Below are positions 23,465 through 31,601 of a stretch of DNA of 54,121 nucleotides, one piece after another. Location of the stretch: positions 1-54,121 of the forward strand of contig CAYGFI010000013.1 in assembly GCA_964349045.1 (NCBI GenBank), written 5' to 3'. The DNA comes from JACJXF01 sp964349045. GTDB lineage: Bacteria > Bacteroidota > Bacteroidia > Bacteroidales > GCA-2748055. Every line of letters starts with the position of its first letter. Position 1 is the first letter of the stretch. Made by a program: the position numbers and the translations under genes. The notes beneath the pieces are model-generated. The model worked only from the letters and a program-made list of their open reading frames with translations, had not been told where the DNA came from and ran no database searches.

Positions 23465-24721
23465 TCAAAACGGTATTTCAACATCTTTCGGATAACACAA
23501 AAAATGCTTCTTTATCGTCCTCGAAAGCACTGTAACATTCAACATATCTGATACATCAGCAATATCATGGCATTCACCGTTTTTAAGCATGATCTTTATA
23601 TTATCATCAAGTGAGTTGTATGCGTAATTACTGATACTACCTTCAGTGACAAGGTAATGTGTATCTCCGGGACTAAGGTTATAGTAAAGGGCAAGATAAT
23701 CGCGAATTTTTTGTACCCGGTCTGCATCAAAAGCTTTGTTTTTCATTTCAATCCGGAAAAGCTTTCGGTTGATAAGCATGGAACTTAGCATGGATAATAG
23801 CTTATCCTTATGATTCATCCATACTTTAGCCGATACCATGATATCGTTATCATCGAGCTGGCTGTAGAGATCGAGTACATCAACCGGACCGGTGAGATCG
23901 AAATGTTTTGCCTTCACTTTATTTTTCAGGAAATATGACAGGGCAGGTGAAGCGAACAGGTCTTCTCCTTTTTCTGACATGTATTTTGCACGCTTCAGGA
24001 CCTGGACCAGAAGGTTTTCAGATGAGATAACCGCTTTGTGAAAATATACCTGCCAATACATAAGGCGCCTCGACACAAGAAAATTCTCAATAGAATAGAT
24101 TCCTTTAATATCGACTACCAGTTGATCGTCTTTTACATTCAGCATTTTAATAATACGGTCGGATCCTACCACTCCTTCTGTAACTCCCGTGAAAAAGCTG
24201 TCGCGTTGAAGGTAATCAAGTCGGTCCATATCGAGTTGACTGGAAACAAGCTGATGGAGAAATTTTTTTTGATAATTGTTCCGGAAAATACGGATCGCCA
24301 GGTCAAGTTGGCCGTTAAACTGATCATTCAACCGGTTCATGTATAAAAGGGAGAGATTCTCATGGTCGGTTCCTTCAATGATGCTGTGTTCCAGGGCATG
24401 TGAGAACGGTCCATGTCCGATATCATGGAGAAGAATAGCTATACTGACAGCCTCCGCCTCTTCTTCGGTGATCTCATGACCTTTGGAACGGATAATCTCA
24501 ATTGCAGAACTCATAAGGAATGTAGCTCCAAGAGCATGCTGAAAACGGGTATGGTTAGCTCCAGGGTACACGAAATGAGTTAGTCCCAATTGCCTGATGC
24601 GACGGAGACGTTGAAAATAGGGATGTTCAAAAAGATCAAAAACGATCTCAAAGGGAAATCCAATGAAACCGTAAACCGGGTCGTTGATGATCTTTTGTTT
24701 GTTTATAGGAATTTCGCTCAA
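23465..24721 (-). CDS. HD-domain phosphohydrolase (dNTPase-like)
   Basis: Cytoplasmic metal-dependent phosphohydrolase of 418 residues. Metal ligands are in 'HTRFQHALGA', the HD pair in 'ILLHDIGHGPFSHALEH', and a later Asp in 'VSSQLDMDRLDYLQRDSFFTG'. This is the dGTP triphosphohydrolase/SAMHD1-like family. 'KQKIINDPVYGFI' at the start and 'PYFQRLRRIRQLGLTHFVYPGANHT' are typical. Bacterial relatives probably hydrolyse dNTPs or phosphorylated nucleosides; the substrate here is not known. It lies upstream of lpxD in the same orientation, separated by a hairpin, a neighbour arrangement I take to be common in Bacteroidota. Confidence 0.9.
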   Translation of the reverse strand: MSEIPINKQKIINDPVYGFIGFPFEIVFDLFEHPYFQRLRRIRQLGLTHFVYPGANHTRFQHALGATFLMSSAIEIIRSKGHEITEEEAEAVSIAILLHDIGHGPFSHALEHSIIEGTDHENLSLLYMNRLNDQFNGQLDLAIRIFRNNYQKKFLHQLVSSQLDMDRLDYLQRDSFFTGVTEGVVGSDRIIKMLNVKDDQLVVDIKGIYSIENFLVSRRLMYWQVYFHKAVISSENLLVQVLKRAKYMSEKGEDLFASPALSYFLKNKVKAKHFDLTGPVDVLDLYSQLDDNDIMVSAKVWMNHKDKLLSMLSSMLINRKLFRIEMKNKAFDADRVQKIRDYLALYYNLSPGDTHYLVTEGSISNYAYNSLDDNIKIMLKNGECHDIADVSDMLNVTVLSRTIKKHFLCYPKDVEIPF

Positions 24722-24767
24722 TGGGTTTCTGTAATGGATTAACTATTTATAATCAGATGTCAGGATA

Positions 24768-25181
24768 CTACTTCTTAAGCAAATCACGTATTTCAGTCAG
24801 CAAAACCTCTTCATTGGAAGGTTTCGGGGGAGCAACCGGAGCCGCTGCCTCCTTCTTCTGCATTCTGTTCATAGCCTTGATGATCATAAAAACTGCAAAT
24901 GCAATGATCATAAAATCAATAGTGGTCTGAACAAAATTCCCATAATTCAGGGTCACTGCTGAAACAGCGTTCCCTGCATCATCAATAGAAGCATCTTTAA
25001 TAATAACTTTCAGATCTGTAAAATCCACTCCTCCAATCAGGGCGCCAATAGGAGGCAATATAATATCATTTACCACGCTGGTAACAATTTTCCCAAACGC
25101 GGCGCCAATAATAATACCAACAGCCAGATCAACAACATTGCCTTTCATGGCAAATTGTTTAAATTCTTTAAGTAAAGACAT
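24768..25181 (-). CDS. mscL: Large-conductance mechanosensitive channel
   Basis: Inner-membrane pore of 137 residues that opens under membrane tension to release solutes on osmotic downshock. It has the N-terminal amphipathic helix 'SLLKEFKQFAMKGNVVDLAVG', TM1 through 'GIIIGAAFGKIVTSVVNDIILPPIGALIGG', TM2 near 'FVQTTIDFMIIAFAVFMIIKAMN', and the cytoplasmic helix 'NEEVLLTEIRDLLKK' at the end. All family features are intact. A -7-like box TAAATTTG is 25 bases upstream of the start. Confidence 0.96.
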   Translation of the reverse strand: MSLLKEFKQFAMKGNVVDLAVGIIIGAAFGKIVTSVVNDIILPPIGALIGGVDFTDLKVIIKDASIDDAGNAVSAVTLNYGNFVQTTIDFMIIAFAVFMIIKAMNRMQKKEAAAPVAPPKPSNEEVLLTEIRDLLKK

Positions 25182-25205
25182 AACTGATTAAATTGGGTTT
25201 ATTAA

Positions 25206-25213
25206 CAAATTTA
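25206..25213 (-). promoter_or_regulatory. Putative -7 box of mscL
   Basis: TAAATTTG on the minus strand fits TAnnTTTG. A -33 element is not evident. Confidence 0.4.
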
Positions 25214-25382
25214 GAGAAATTTCAGGGATTCAGGGTAAAACCCGGGTAATTATTATTACACCTGATCATTTTCATTTTTTATTTTAATTCTTCTTTCTTC
25301 CTATCTATGCAACGACTGGTGATTCGCGAAGGGAATATGGAAGTTTTTGTTACGGAAATAAAGTGAAGGGTGTTGGATCAGC

Positions 25383-27008
25383 TTAAAGCTTAGGGACAAA
25401 TTCTTTTTTCGTTACTATTGATTCCATCAATAGCCAGTTTCCCGGATCTGGAATTAACTCTGTGGGATTATTAAGATAGTCCAGGTTAAAGCTTTGTTCT
25501 GCAGCCGAAATATTCAATCTGATCTGTGATGAGACAGAATTTTTGTTGATGATTTTTATTTCAAGCGGGAACTTATAAATCGTATTTGATTGTGTCTGTT
25601 TTATATTTAGTAAAAGTGATTGGTCATTGTACGCCCAGCTGATATCCAGCACAGGATGCCCGGCTTTATATAACCATTGTTCAAAAAAATTGCTGAAATT
25701 CCTTCCGGATAATCTTTCCACAACATTTTTGAAATCTATTGTCAGTGCATTTTTAAATTCATATTCCTTGTAGAAAGTTTGTAAACACTTGATAAACAAA
25801 GAATCTCCCAGTTCCTTTCGAAGCATATGCAGTACCCACGAGGCTTTCTGGTAGGTATTTGGACTTAGCAGATCTGCTGAGATACCCAGGCTTGTATCAA
25901 TTACAGGAGAAAGATGTATTTTCTCAAAATCGAAAACTTCTTTTTTTTCGGCATTGAGATGTTTAAGGAATGCGGCGCGACCGTAATTCTGCTCGATATA
26001 CATACCGGTAAGGTACGTTGCAAAGCCCTCGCTGAGCCAGATATGATACCAGTCCTTTTCAGAAACCGCGTCGCCGAACCATTGATGGGCAATTTCATGG
26101 GTCATCAGGCGCTCGGTTCTACCTGTTCCGGTGACAGAATTCTCTGCATAGAAAATACAGCTGGCATTTTCCATCCCTCCGTATAAAGTGGTTGATTGTA
26201 CGTTTGCCAGCTTGGAAAATGGGAAGGGCGCAATCAGGTTAGAAAAATATACCAAAGGTTTTACTGCTGAAGCATAATCGCTAAATCCTTCTGTTTTGTT
26301 CTGGGGATAAACCCAGGTGGTAACAGGTACGCCTGAAACCAAAGCCAGTTCCTGCTTAGCAAATCTTGCGACCCCAATTACCATAAGTTTTGTTGGCAAA
26401 GGAACTGTTGTTTTCCATCTGGAGGTGAGAATACCGTTGTTTATTGATTCTTCAGTGCAACTTCCGTTTGCAACTACCTGGTAATGAGAAGGAGCGACAA
26501 CTGTAAATTCCAGTGTCGCTTTATCCGAAGGATGATCAATGCAGGGGAGCCACTGGTGTGCGCGATCAGGCCAGTTATCGCCAAAAAAAGTTCGATCACC
26601 ATATTTATTTTTTGAGATGATGAGACCATCTGCAGGAATACCGTGATATTCTATGGTATAGGTTTTAAATCTGTTTTCTGAAATCCCCAAAGAGGGGATA
26701 CGGATTTTATCTGCAAAATGCTTAAAACTTACCTGACCTTTTTCATCTCTGATTTCATCAATTGACATTCCTTTCCCGGAGGAATTTACATTTGCAAGGT
26801 CGAGGTAAAGTGAATCGGATTTCTGTTTAAAGAGCACCTTAACTTCAGCTTCTCCCCTGATAAGATTGGTACTGTCATTTAGCTCAATGCGAAAAGAATA
26901 GCTGGTAACATCAAAGTAATTGAAGCGAAATTCCTTATCCTGGGCTGAAATGGAGTATAAACCTGAGGCGGATGTAAGAAGGATAAATATTTGCTTCAGA
27001 CTATTCAT
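25383..27008 (-). CDS. M1-family zinc aminopeptidase, exported
   Basis: Gluzincin peptidase of 541 residues. The catalytic zinc site is HEIAH (304-308) with the third ligand E327, at the standard 18-residue spacing, and the exopeptidase motif 'GGMENA' lies upstream. A hydrophobic N-terminus ending near 'SISAQ' looks like a cleaved signal peptide, so the enzyme is probably periplasmic or beyond. It has no type IX sorting domain. It likely trims N-terminal residues from imported or extracellular peptides. It stands alone, with the GCGC inverted repeat on its 5' side. Confidence 0.92.
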   Translation of the reverse strand: MNSLKQIFILLTSASGLYSISAQDKEFRFNYFDVTSYSFRIELNDSTNLIRGEAEVKVLFKQKSDSLYLDLANVNSSGKGMSIDEIRDEKGQVSFKHFADKIRIPSLGISENRFKTYTIEYHGIPADGLIISKNKYGDRTFFGDNWPDRAHQWLPCIDHPSDKATLEFTVVAPSHYQVVANGSCTEESINNGILTSRWKTTVPLPTKLMVIGVARFAKQELALVSGVPVTTWVYPQNKTEGFSDYASAVKPLVYFSNLIAPFPFSKLANVQSTTLYGGMENASCIFYAENSVTGTGRTERLMTHEIAHQWFGDAVSEKDWYHIWLSEGFATYLTGMYIEQNYGRAAFLKHLNAEKKEVFDFEKIHLSPVIDTSLGISADLLSPNTYQKASWVLHMLRKELGDSLFIKCLQTFYKEYEFKNALTIDFKNVVERLSGRNFSNFFEQWLYKAGHPVLDISWAYNDQSLLLNIKQTQSNTIYKFPLEIKIINKNSVSSQIRLNISAAEQSFNLDYLNNPTELIPDPGNWLLMESIVTKKEFVPKL

Positions 27009-27072
27009 TTGAAGTAGAAATTTTAGAGAATAAATATATTAATTCTTTTGTAAGGAATATTAAGAATTTCAT

Positions 27073-27198
27073 ATTAAGCGCAATGGCGCGAAGGCGCAAA
27101 TTGAAAACGCGATTTTTATTTTATTTTGGATATGAATCTATTGTTTAACATATGCAAAAAAAGTTGCGTTTCCATTGCGCCTCTGCGGCCGCGCCTAA
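27073..27198. repeat. GCGC-rich inverted repeat, copy 2 (degenerate)
   Basis: The left arm (27073-27100, ATTAAGCGCAATGGCGCGAA...) matches the arm of the copy at 9542-9569 closely. The right arm (about 27164-27198, TTGCG...CATTGCGCC...GCGCC) is related but degenerate. It lies between the DEAD-box helicase stop and the M1 peptidase start. Confidence 0.6.
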
Positions 27199-27222
27199 CC
27201 GTGGCCTGGCCTTAAAAATATA

Positions 27223-28455
27223 CTACTTTTTCCTCCTCTTCTTCCTCTTCTCAAACTCCTCCTGTTGCTTCATTAATCCCTGCCAGTCTGATTTGGCATC
27301 GGCAGAGAAATCGAGAGTTGCAGAATAATCTGTTTTATCAATTTCCAATATTTTAATCGGTTTATCCAGGTAGCTTTCAATTTCTTCAAGTATCGGTTTT
27401 TCTTCCGCGCTGCAAAACGAAACAGCATTTCCCTTCTGCGTGCCTCGACCTGTGCGCCCTACGCGATGCACATAGTTTTCAACCTTTTCAGGCAGGTCGT
27501 AATTTATCACGTAATCAACCATGGGGATATCAATTCCACGGGCTGTAACATCCGATGCAATCAGGACCTTTACTTCTCCCTGCTTGAACTGTTCAAGGGC
27601 AAGTAACCTGTCTTTCTGGTCTTTATCTCCATGAATTGTCATCGATTTTATTCCCACACGTTCCATGGCGGCAGATACGCGCTCAGCCCGTATCTTCGTA
27701 CGCACGAATACCAGGATTTTACTTTCGGGGTTTTCGGTAATCACCCGTTCCAGAAAAAAACGCTTATCGTCCATTTCCACGAAAGCCATGGAATGGTTAA
27801 TATTTTTAGCAACCGGATCTTTTGGAGAGACATGTATTCGAATGGGATTCCGCACCAATGAATAAGCAAGATCCTTGATTTTTTCGTTGATGGTAGCCGA
27901 AAAGAAAAGGGTCTGACGGTTACGTGGCAGAAATTTGATCAGGTCCTGGATATCCCTTATAAATCCAAGATCGAGCATGTGATCGGCCTCATCGAGAATG
28001 AGAAATTCAACCCGGTGAAGTTTAAGATGTCCCTGGCTGACCAGGTCAAAAAGGCGGCCTGGTGTGGCAACCAGGATGTCGATACCTTTATCAAGTTTTT
28101 CTATCTGGGGCTGCTGTTCCACTCCCCCGAAAATGGCAAATGAATTTACACGGGTATGCCGGGAGAGTTGCTGAAACACATCATTGATCTGGATTGCAAG
28201 CTCGTGTGTGGGAACCATAACCACGCACTTAACACCATCCGGAGTCTTTGATCTTTTTTGTTCATGCAGCAGATAGATTACCGGGATGGCAAATGCTGCT
28301 GTTTTTCCTGTACCGGTCTGGGCTATGGCAAGCACATCCTCACCTTTCAGAATAGGAGGAATGGCTTTAAACTGTATATCAGTGGGCTTGATAAAACCAA
28401 GGGTTTCAAGGTTTCTTTTAATTTCGGGAGAAATATCGTATTCGGAGAATTTCAT
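27223..28455 (-). CDS. DEAD-box RNA helicase (RhlE-like)
   Basis: ATP-dependent RNA helicase of 410 residues for RNA remodelling, such as ribosome assembly or RNA turnover. Motifs in order: Q motif 'PTDIQFKAIPPIL', I 'AQTGTGKTAAF', II 'LDEADHMLD', III 'FFSATI', IV 'ILVFVRTKIRAE', V 'ASDVTARGIDIP' and VI 'HRVGRTGRGTQ'. A short basic tail (KRKKRRKK) may hold RNA. It is closest to the RhlE/CsdA group by its compact form. A promoter divergent from the type IX cargo gene lies upstream. Confidence 0.95.
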   Translation of the reverse strand: MKFSEYDISPEIKRNLETLGFIKPTDIQFKAIPPILKGEDVLAIAQTGTGKTAAFAIPVIYLLHEQKRSKTPDGVKCVVMVPTHELAIQINDVFQQLSRHTRVNSFAIFGGVEQQPQIEKLDKGIDILVATPGRLFDLVSQGHLKLHRVEFLILDEADHMLDLGFIRDIQDLIKFLPRNRQTLFFSATINEKIKDLAYSLVRNPIRIHVSPKDPVAKNINHSMAFVEMDDKRFFLERVITENPESKILVFVRTKIRAERVSAAMERVGIKSMTIHGDKDQKDRLLALEQFKQGEVKVLIASDVTARGIDIPMVDYVINYDLPEKVENYVHRVGRTGRGTQKGNAVSFCSAEEKPILEEIESYLDKPIKILEIDKTDYSATLDFSADAKSDWQGLMKQQEEFEKRKKRRKK

Positions 28456-28474
28456 TTAACTGGAAATCTTTCAC

Positions 28475-28508
28475 CAAAGATACTATATCCTGAACAGGGA
28501 TTTGCAAA
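28475..28508 (-). promoter_or_regulatory. Putative promoter of the DEAD-box helicase
   Basis: Minus strand: TTTG (28505-28508), 22 bases, TATCTTTG (28475-28482). The -7 box is perfect; spacing one base beyond the usual range. The ATG is about 20 bases downstream. Confidence 0.5.
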
Positions 28509-28516
28509 AAAACCGG

Positions 28517-28547
28517 TTTGTTAATACTGAGATATTAAGTAAATTTG
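28517..28547 (+). promoter_or_regulatory. Promoter of the type IX cargo gene
   Basis: TTTG (28517-28520), 19 bases, TAAATTTG (28540-28547): a full match to the Bacteroidota promoter consensus. The ATG follows 64 bases downstream. It is back to back with the helicase promoter. Confidence 0.65.
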
Positions 28548-28611
28548 TTATAAATAGGATTAAGCAGCCGGCTAAAATAAATAGGAATAAGTTGGTTATT
28601 ATAAAATTTCC

Positions 28612-29541
28612 ATGGGAAGGCGTACTTTTATCGGATTAGTTTTATTAAGTGTTATTTCAGACATCAACTGCCAGAATTCCAGCACTTTCGGCAATTTAAT
28701 ATTTACAGATACAATTGAATTCTCACCTGTACATGATTGGATTACAATCAGCAACCCGGATTCCTGCATATGGGAAATCGGGAAACCCGACAAAACCTAT
28801 TTTAATTCGGCTCATTATGAGGTCAGAAATATAATTACAGACTCTGCAGATTTTTATCCGGTTAATTGCAATGATTATTTTTATATAACGATACCCTGGT
28901 CAGATAACTTCTGGGGAGAGGGGATACTTTCCTTTTTCCATAAGTACGATACTGATACCTTAACCGATGGAGGAATAATTGAAATGTCGTATAACAAGGG
29001 TGTTTCCTGGATGAATATTCTGGCAGATAAGAACCACATATCCGTACAATTTATTGGAATATCTGAAGATACAATCCGGGGAGGAGAATATGGTTTTTCT
29101 GGCAGATCAGAGGGATGGCAGTATGTTGAACTTTACTGGTGGTGGATAGCACTGGTAAAGAAGACAGAATATGAGAGTCTTGAAACTCCAATGATCAGGT
29201 TCAGATTTGTGAGTGATGGGATAAATACAAATAAGGAGGGTTGGATGATAGATGATATAGTTTTCAGGGGATATGATGTTGTGGGAAATATTAATGATTT
29301 ACCAGGATCAAAGATTCTGATATTTCCTCAACCCGCAGATGAATACGTAAATATTGATCTCGGAAATAAACAGTTCAGAGAACTGACATTTAGCATTTAT
29401 GAATTAACCGGCCGTTTGGTCAAAAATCAGAAGGTAATAAATAAAAAGGTAAATGTTTCCGGTTTAAATCCTGGGGTATATGTTTACAGGATCTCCAGTC
29501 AGGATAAAATATTAGCCAGGGGAAAACTTGTAAAAAAATAG
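28612..29541 (+). CDS. Exported protein with type IX secretion C-terminal sorting domain
   Basis: Protein of 309 residues: a signal peptide to about residue 20 ('FIGLVLLSVISDINC'), a beta-rich middle part with 'GEGILSFFHKYDTDT', 'GGIIEMSYNKGVSWMN' and 'KEGWMIDDIVFRGYD', like the lectin- or MAM-type jelly-roll domains of secreted proteins, and from about 235 a typical type A sorting domain ('FPQPADEYVNI', 'YELTGRLV', 'LNPGVYVYRI', ending KLVKK). It is expected to cross the outer membrane through the SprA channel encoded 6 kb away and be released or anchored at the surface. No catalytic motif was seen. Binding partner unknown. Confidence 0.85.
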   Translation: MGRRTFIGLVLLSVISDINCQNSSTFGNLIFTDTIEFSPVHDWITISNPDSCIWEIGKPDKTYFNSAHYEVRNIITDSADFYPVNCNDYFYITIPWSDNFWGEGILSFFHKYDTDTLTDGGIIEMSYNKGVSWMNILADKNHISVQFIGISEDTIRGGEYGFSGRSEGWQYVELYWWWIALVKKTEYESLETPMIRFRFVSDGINTNKEGWMIDDIVFRGYDVVGNINDLPGSKILIFPQPADEYVNIDLGNKQFRELTFSIYELTGRLVKNQKVINKKVNVSGLNPGVYVYRISSQDKILARGKLVKK

Positions 29542-29722
29542 ATGGACAATCCATGAAAAATTGTCTCTGTTATTAAATTGATAAATAGTCAATTACGGCA
29601 GATAAAGGCACCTTATCATGAACAGGAGGTTCGTGCATTGCCGGCAGTTTAATGGAGAAATTCTCAGTAAGTATATATGAGCAGGAAAAATAACTACTCT
29701 CATCAATTTTCTCCCCCGAAAT

Positions 29723-29753
29723 TTTGTTAATCAAATCATTATATGTACTTTTG
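29723..29753 (+). promoter_or_regulatory. Promoter of the rimP-nusA-infB operon
   Basis: TTTG (29723-29726), 19 bases, TACTTTTG (29746-29753) is a full consensus match. Transcription would begin near 29760, giving a leader of about 60 bases with a hairpin. Confidence 0.65.
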
Positions 29754-29784
29754 CGCCATCAAAGTAAGGAAGAATCAATGCGAA

Positions 29785-29805
29785 GGGGACAAAAGTCCCC
29801 TATTT
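29785..29805 (+). terminator. Leader hairpin before rimP (possible attenuator)
   Basis: GGGGAC-AAAA-GTCCCC (29785-29800) is a perfect 6-base stem with a tetraloop, followed by TATTTTATT. It lies between the operon promoter and the rimP ATG at 29820. A short frame (ATG 29778) reads through it in the rimP frame. It may be an attenuator or a binding site; no regulator is identified. Confidence 0.5.
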
Positions 29806-29819
29806 TATTACTTATAACC

Positions 29820-30284
29820 ATGATTACGAGGGAGCAGATTGAACACGTCATTCATGAGAAAATTGCCGGAACAGAAATTTTCCTGGTGGATGTCATCATG
29901 AATCCCGGTAACAACTTTCACGTTCATCTTGACACCTTCAAAGGTATAAACATAGACGAGTGTGTGGAAGTTAGCCGGTACATCGTAAGCAAATTTGATA
30001 AGGAAGTTGAGGATTATAATCTTGAGGTATCTTCTCCCGGACTTGATGCTTCTTTTAAAGTGAAACAGCAATACGAGAAAAACCTGGGCAAACAGGTTGA
30101 GATCATTAAAAATGACGGAGTTAAAATAAATGGAAAGCTTTTGGCCTGTTCGGGCAACAATATTGAAGTGGAGGTTATGGTTAAACCCATCTCCCCCGCG
30201 AAATCAAAAAAATTGGTTGCCCAGGTAATTACAGTGATTCTGGAAGATATAAAAACAATTAAATCAGCTATTTCTTTTAAATAA
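29820..30284 (+). CDS. rimP: Ribosome maturation factor RimP
   Basis: Cytoplasmic factor for 30S subunit maturation. From the ATG at 29820 it has 154 residues, the usual size, beginning 'MITREQIEHVIHEKI'. The N-terminal domain has 'HVHLDTFKGINIDECVEVSRYI' and 'YNLEVSSPGLDASFKV', the RimP signature; the C-terminal SH3-like domain has 'GKQVEIIKNDGVKINGKLL'. The open frame reaches back to 29724, but that would translate the promoter and leader hairpin. First gene of the conserved rimP-nusA-infB operon, 17 bases before nusA. Confidence 0.93.
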   Translation: MITREQIEHVIHEKIAGTEIFLVDVIMNPGNNFHVHLDTFKGINIDECVEVSRYIVSKFDKEVEDYNLEVSSPGLDASFKVKQQYEKNLGKQVEIIKNDGVKINGKLLACSGNNIEVEVMVKPISPAKSKKLVAQVITVILEDIKTIKSAISFK

Positions 30285-30301
30285 GAAATTTTTATAGAAA
30301 A

Positions 30302-31540
30302 ATGGAAAATGTAAATTTAATCGACACCTTTTCAGAGTTTAAGGAGTTAAAGAACATCGACCGGGTTACCATGATGAGCGTTCTCGAAGATGTATTTCGC
30401 AGCATGCTTATTAAAACCTACGGTTCGGACGAGAAATTCGATATTATTATCAATATCGACAAGGGTGACTTTGAGATCTGGAGAAATCGTGAAGTAGTAG
30501 AAGATGGCAAAGTTGAAGACCCGAATCTTCAGATTGCCTTGTCAAAAGCAAAACTTATTGATGAGGATTACGAGGTGGGAGAAGATGTTACCGATGAGGT
30601 GAAATTAATGGATTTCGGTCGACGTTCCATCCTGGCGCTCCGTCAGAATCTTACTGCGCGCATACTCGAACTTGAGAAGAACAATGTTTACAACAAATAC
30701 AAAGACAGGATAGGAGAGATTGTTACCGGGGAGATTTACCAGGTCTGGAAAAGGGAAATCCTTGTAATAGACGATGAAGGCAACGAGCTGATTCTGCCTA
30801 AAAACGAGCAGATCCCTTCCGACTATTTCCGCAAAGGTGATGCAATTCGTGCGGTTGTTGTGAAAGTTGATATGAGAAACAACAATCCCCTGATCATTCT
30901 GTCGCGCACTTCTCCCGTATTCCTCGAAAGACTCTTCGAGCTTGAGGTGCCTGAGATTTTCGACGGACTTATCACGATTAAGAAAATTGTTCGTGTTCCC
31001 GGCGAGCGCGCCAAGGTGGCGGTTGAGTCGTACGATGAGCGTATCGATCCTGTTGGCGCCTGCGTAGGGATGAAGGGTTCAAGGATTCACGGGATCGTTC
31101 GCGAACTAAAAAACGAGAATATTGACGTAATTAATTTCACTACCAATAACCAGCTTTTCATACAAAGATCCCTGAGTCCTGCTAAAATCAGTAATATTAA
31201 AATTATTGAAGATGATAAGCGCGCTGAAGTTTACCTGCAGCCCCGGGAAGTATCCCTTGCTATTGGTAAAGGGGGATTAAATATAAGGCTTGCCAGTCAG
31301 CTTACCGGCTATGAGATCGATGTTTACAGGGAAAGCGGCACGGAAGACGACGAAGATGTGAACCTCGATGAATTCTCCGATGAAATTGACGCATGGATCA
31401 TAGATGAGCTCAAAGCAATTGGTTGCGATACCGCTAAATCAGTTCTCGAATTGACCCCTCAGGATCTTGCTACCCGTACAGATCTTGAAGAAGAGACAAT
31501 TAAAGAAGTTTTGAAAATTTTAAGGGCCGAATTTGAATAA
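30302..31540 (+). CDS. nusA: Transcription termination/antitermination factor NusA
   Basis: RNA polymerase-binding elongation factor of 412 residues affecting pausing, termination and antitermination. The N-terminal polymerase-binding domain runs to about 125 ('IDTFSEFKELKNIDRVTMM'), then an S1 domain ('IGEIVTGEIYQVWKREILV') and two KH domains ('DPVGACVGMKGSRIHGIVREL' and 'VSLAIGKGGLNIRLASQLTGYEIDV'). It ends with a single helix-hairpin-helix-like tail rather than the E. coli double acidic repeat, the usual Bacteroidota form. Second gene of the rimP-nusA-infB operon. Confidence 0.96.
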   Translation: MENVNLIDTFSEFKELKNIDRVTMMSVLEDVFRSMLIKTYGSDEKFDIIINIDKGDFEIWRNREVVEDGKVEDPNLQIALSKAKLIDEDYEVGEDVTDEVKLMDFGRRSILALRQNLTARILELEKNNVYNKYKDRIGEIVTGEIYQVWKREILVIDDEGNELILPKNEQIPSDYFRKGDAIRAVVVKVDMRNNNPLIILSRTSPVFLERLFELEVPEIFDGLITIKKIVRVPGERAKVAVESYDERIDPVGACVGMKGSRIHGIVRELKNENIDVINFTTNNQLFIQRSLSPAKISNIKIIEDDKRAEVYLQPREVSLAIGKGGLNIRLASQLTGYEIDVYRESGTEDDEDVNLDEFSDEIDAWIIDELKAIGCDTAKSVLELTPQDLATRTDLEEETIKEVLKILRAEFE

Positions 31541-31601
31541 ATTAACACGGAAATTATAAATTCGCAGGTTTGCACATAATATAAGGATCAAAGTTCATAG
31601 T

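Noticed and set aside
29573..29734. Minus-strand open frame of 53 codons (TTG start) between the type IX cargo gene and rimP, with a protein-like composition
   Set aside because: Its start lies inside the rimP promoter, no homology is recognised, and only a TTG start is available. It could be a gene remnant, but support is too weak.
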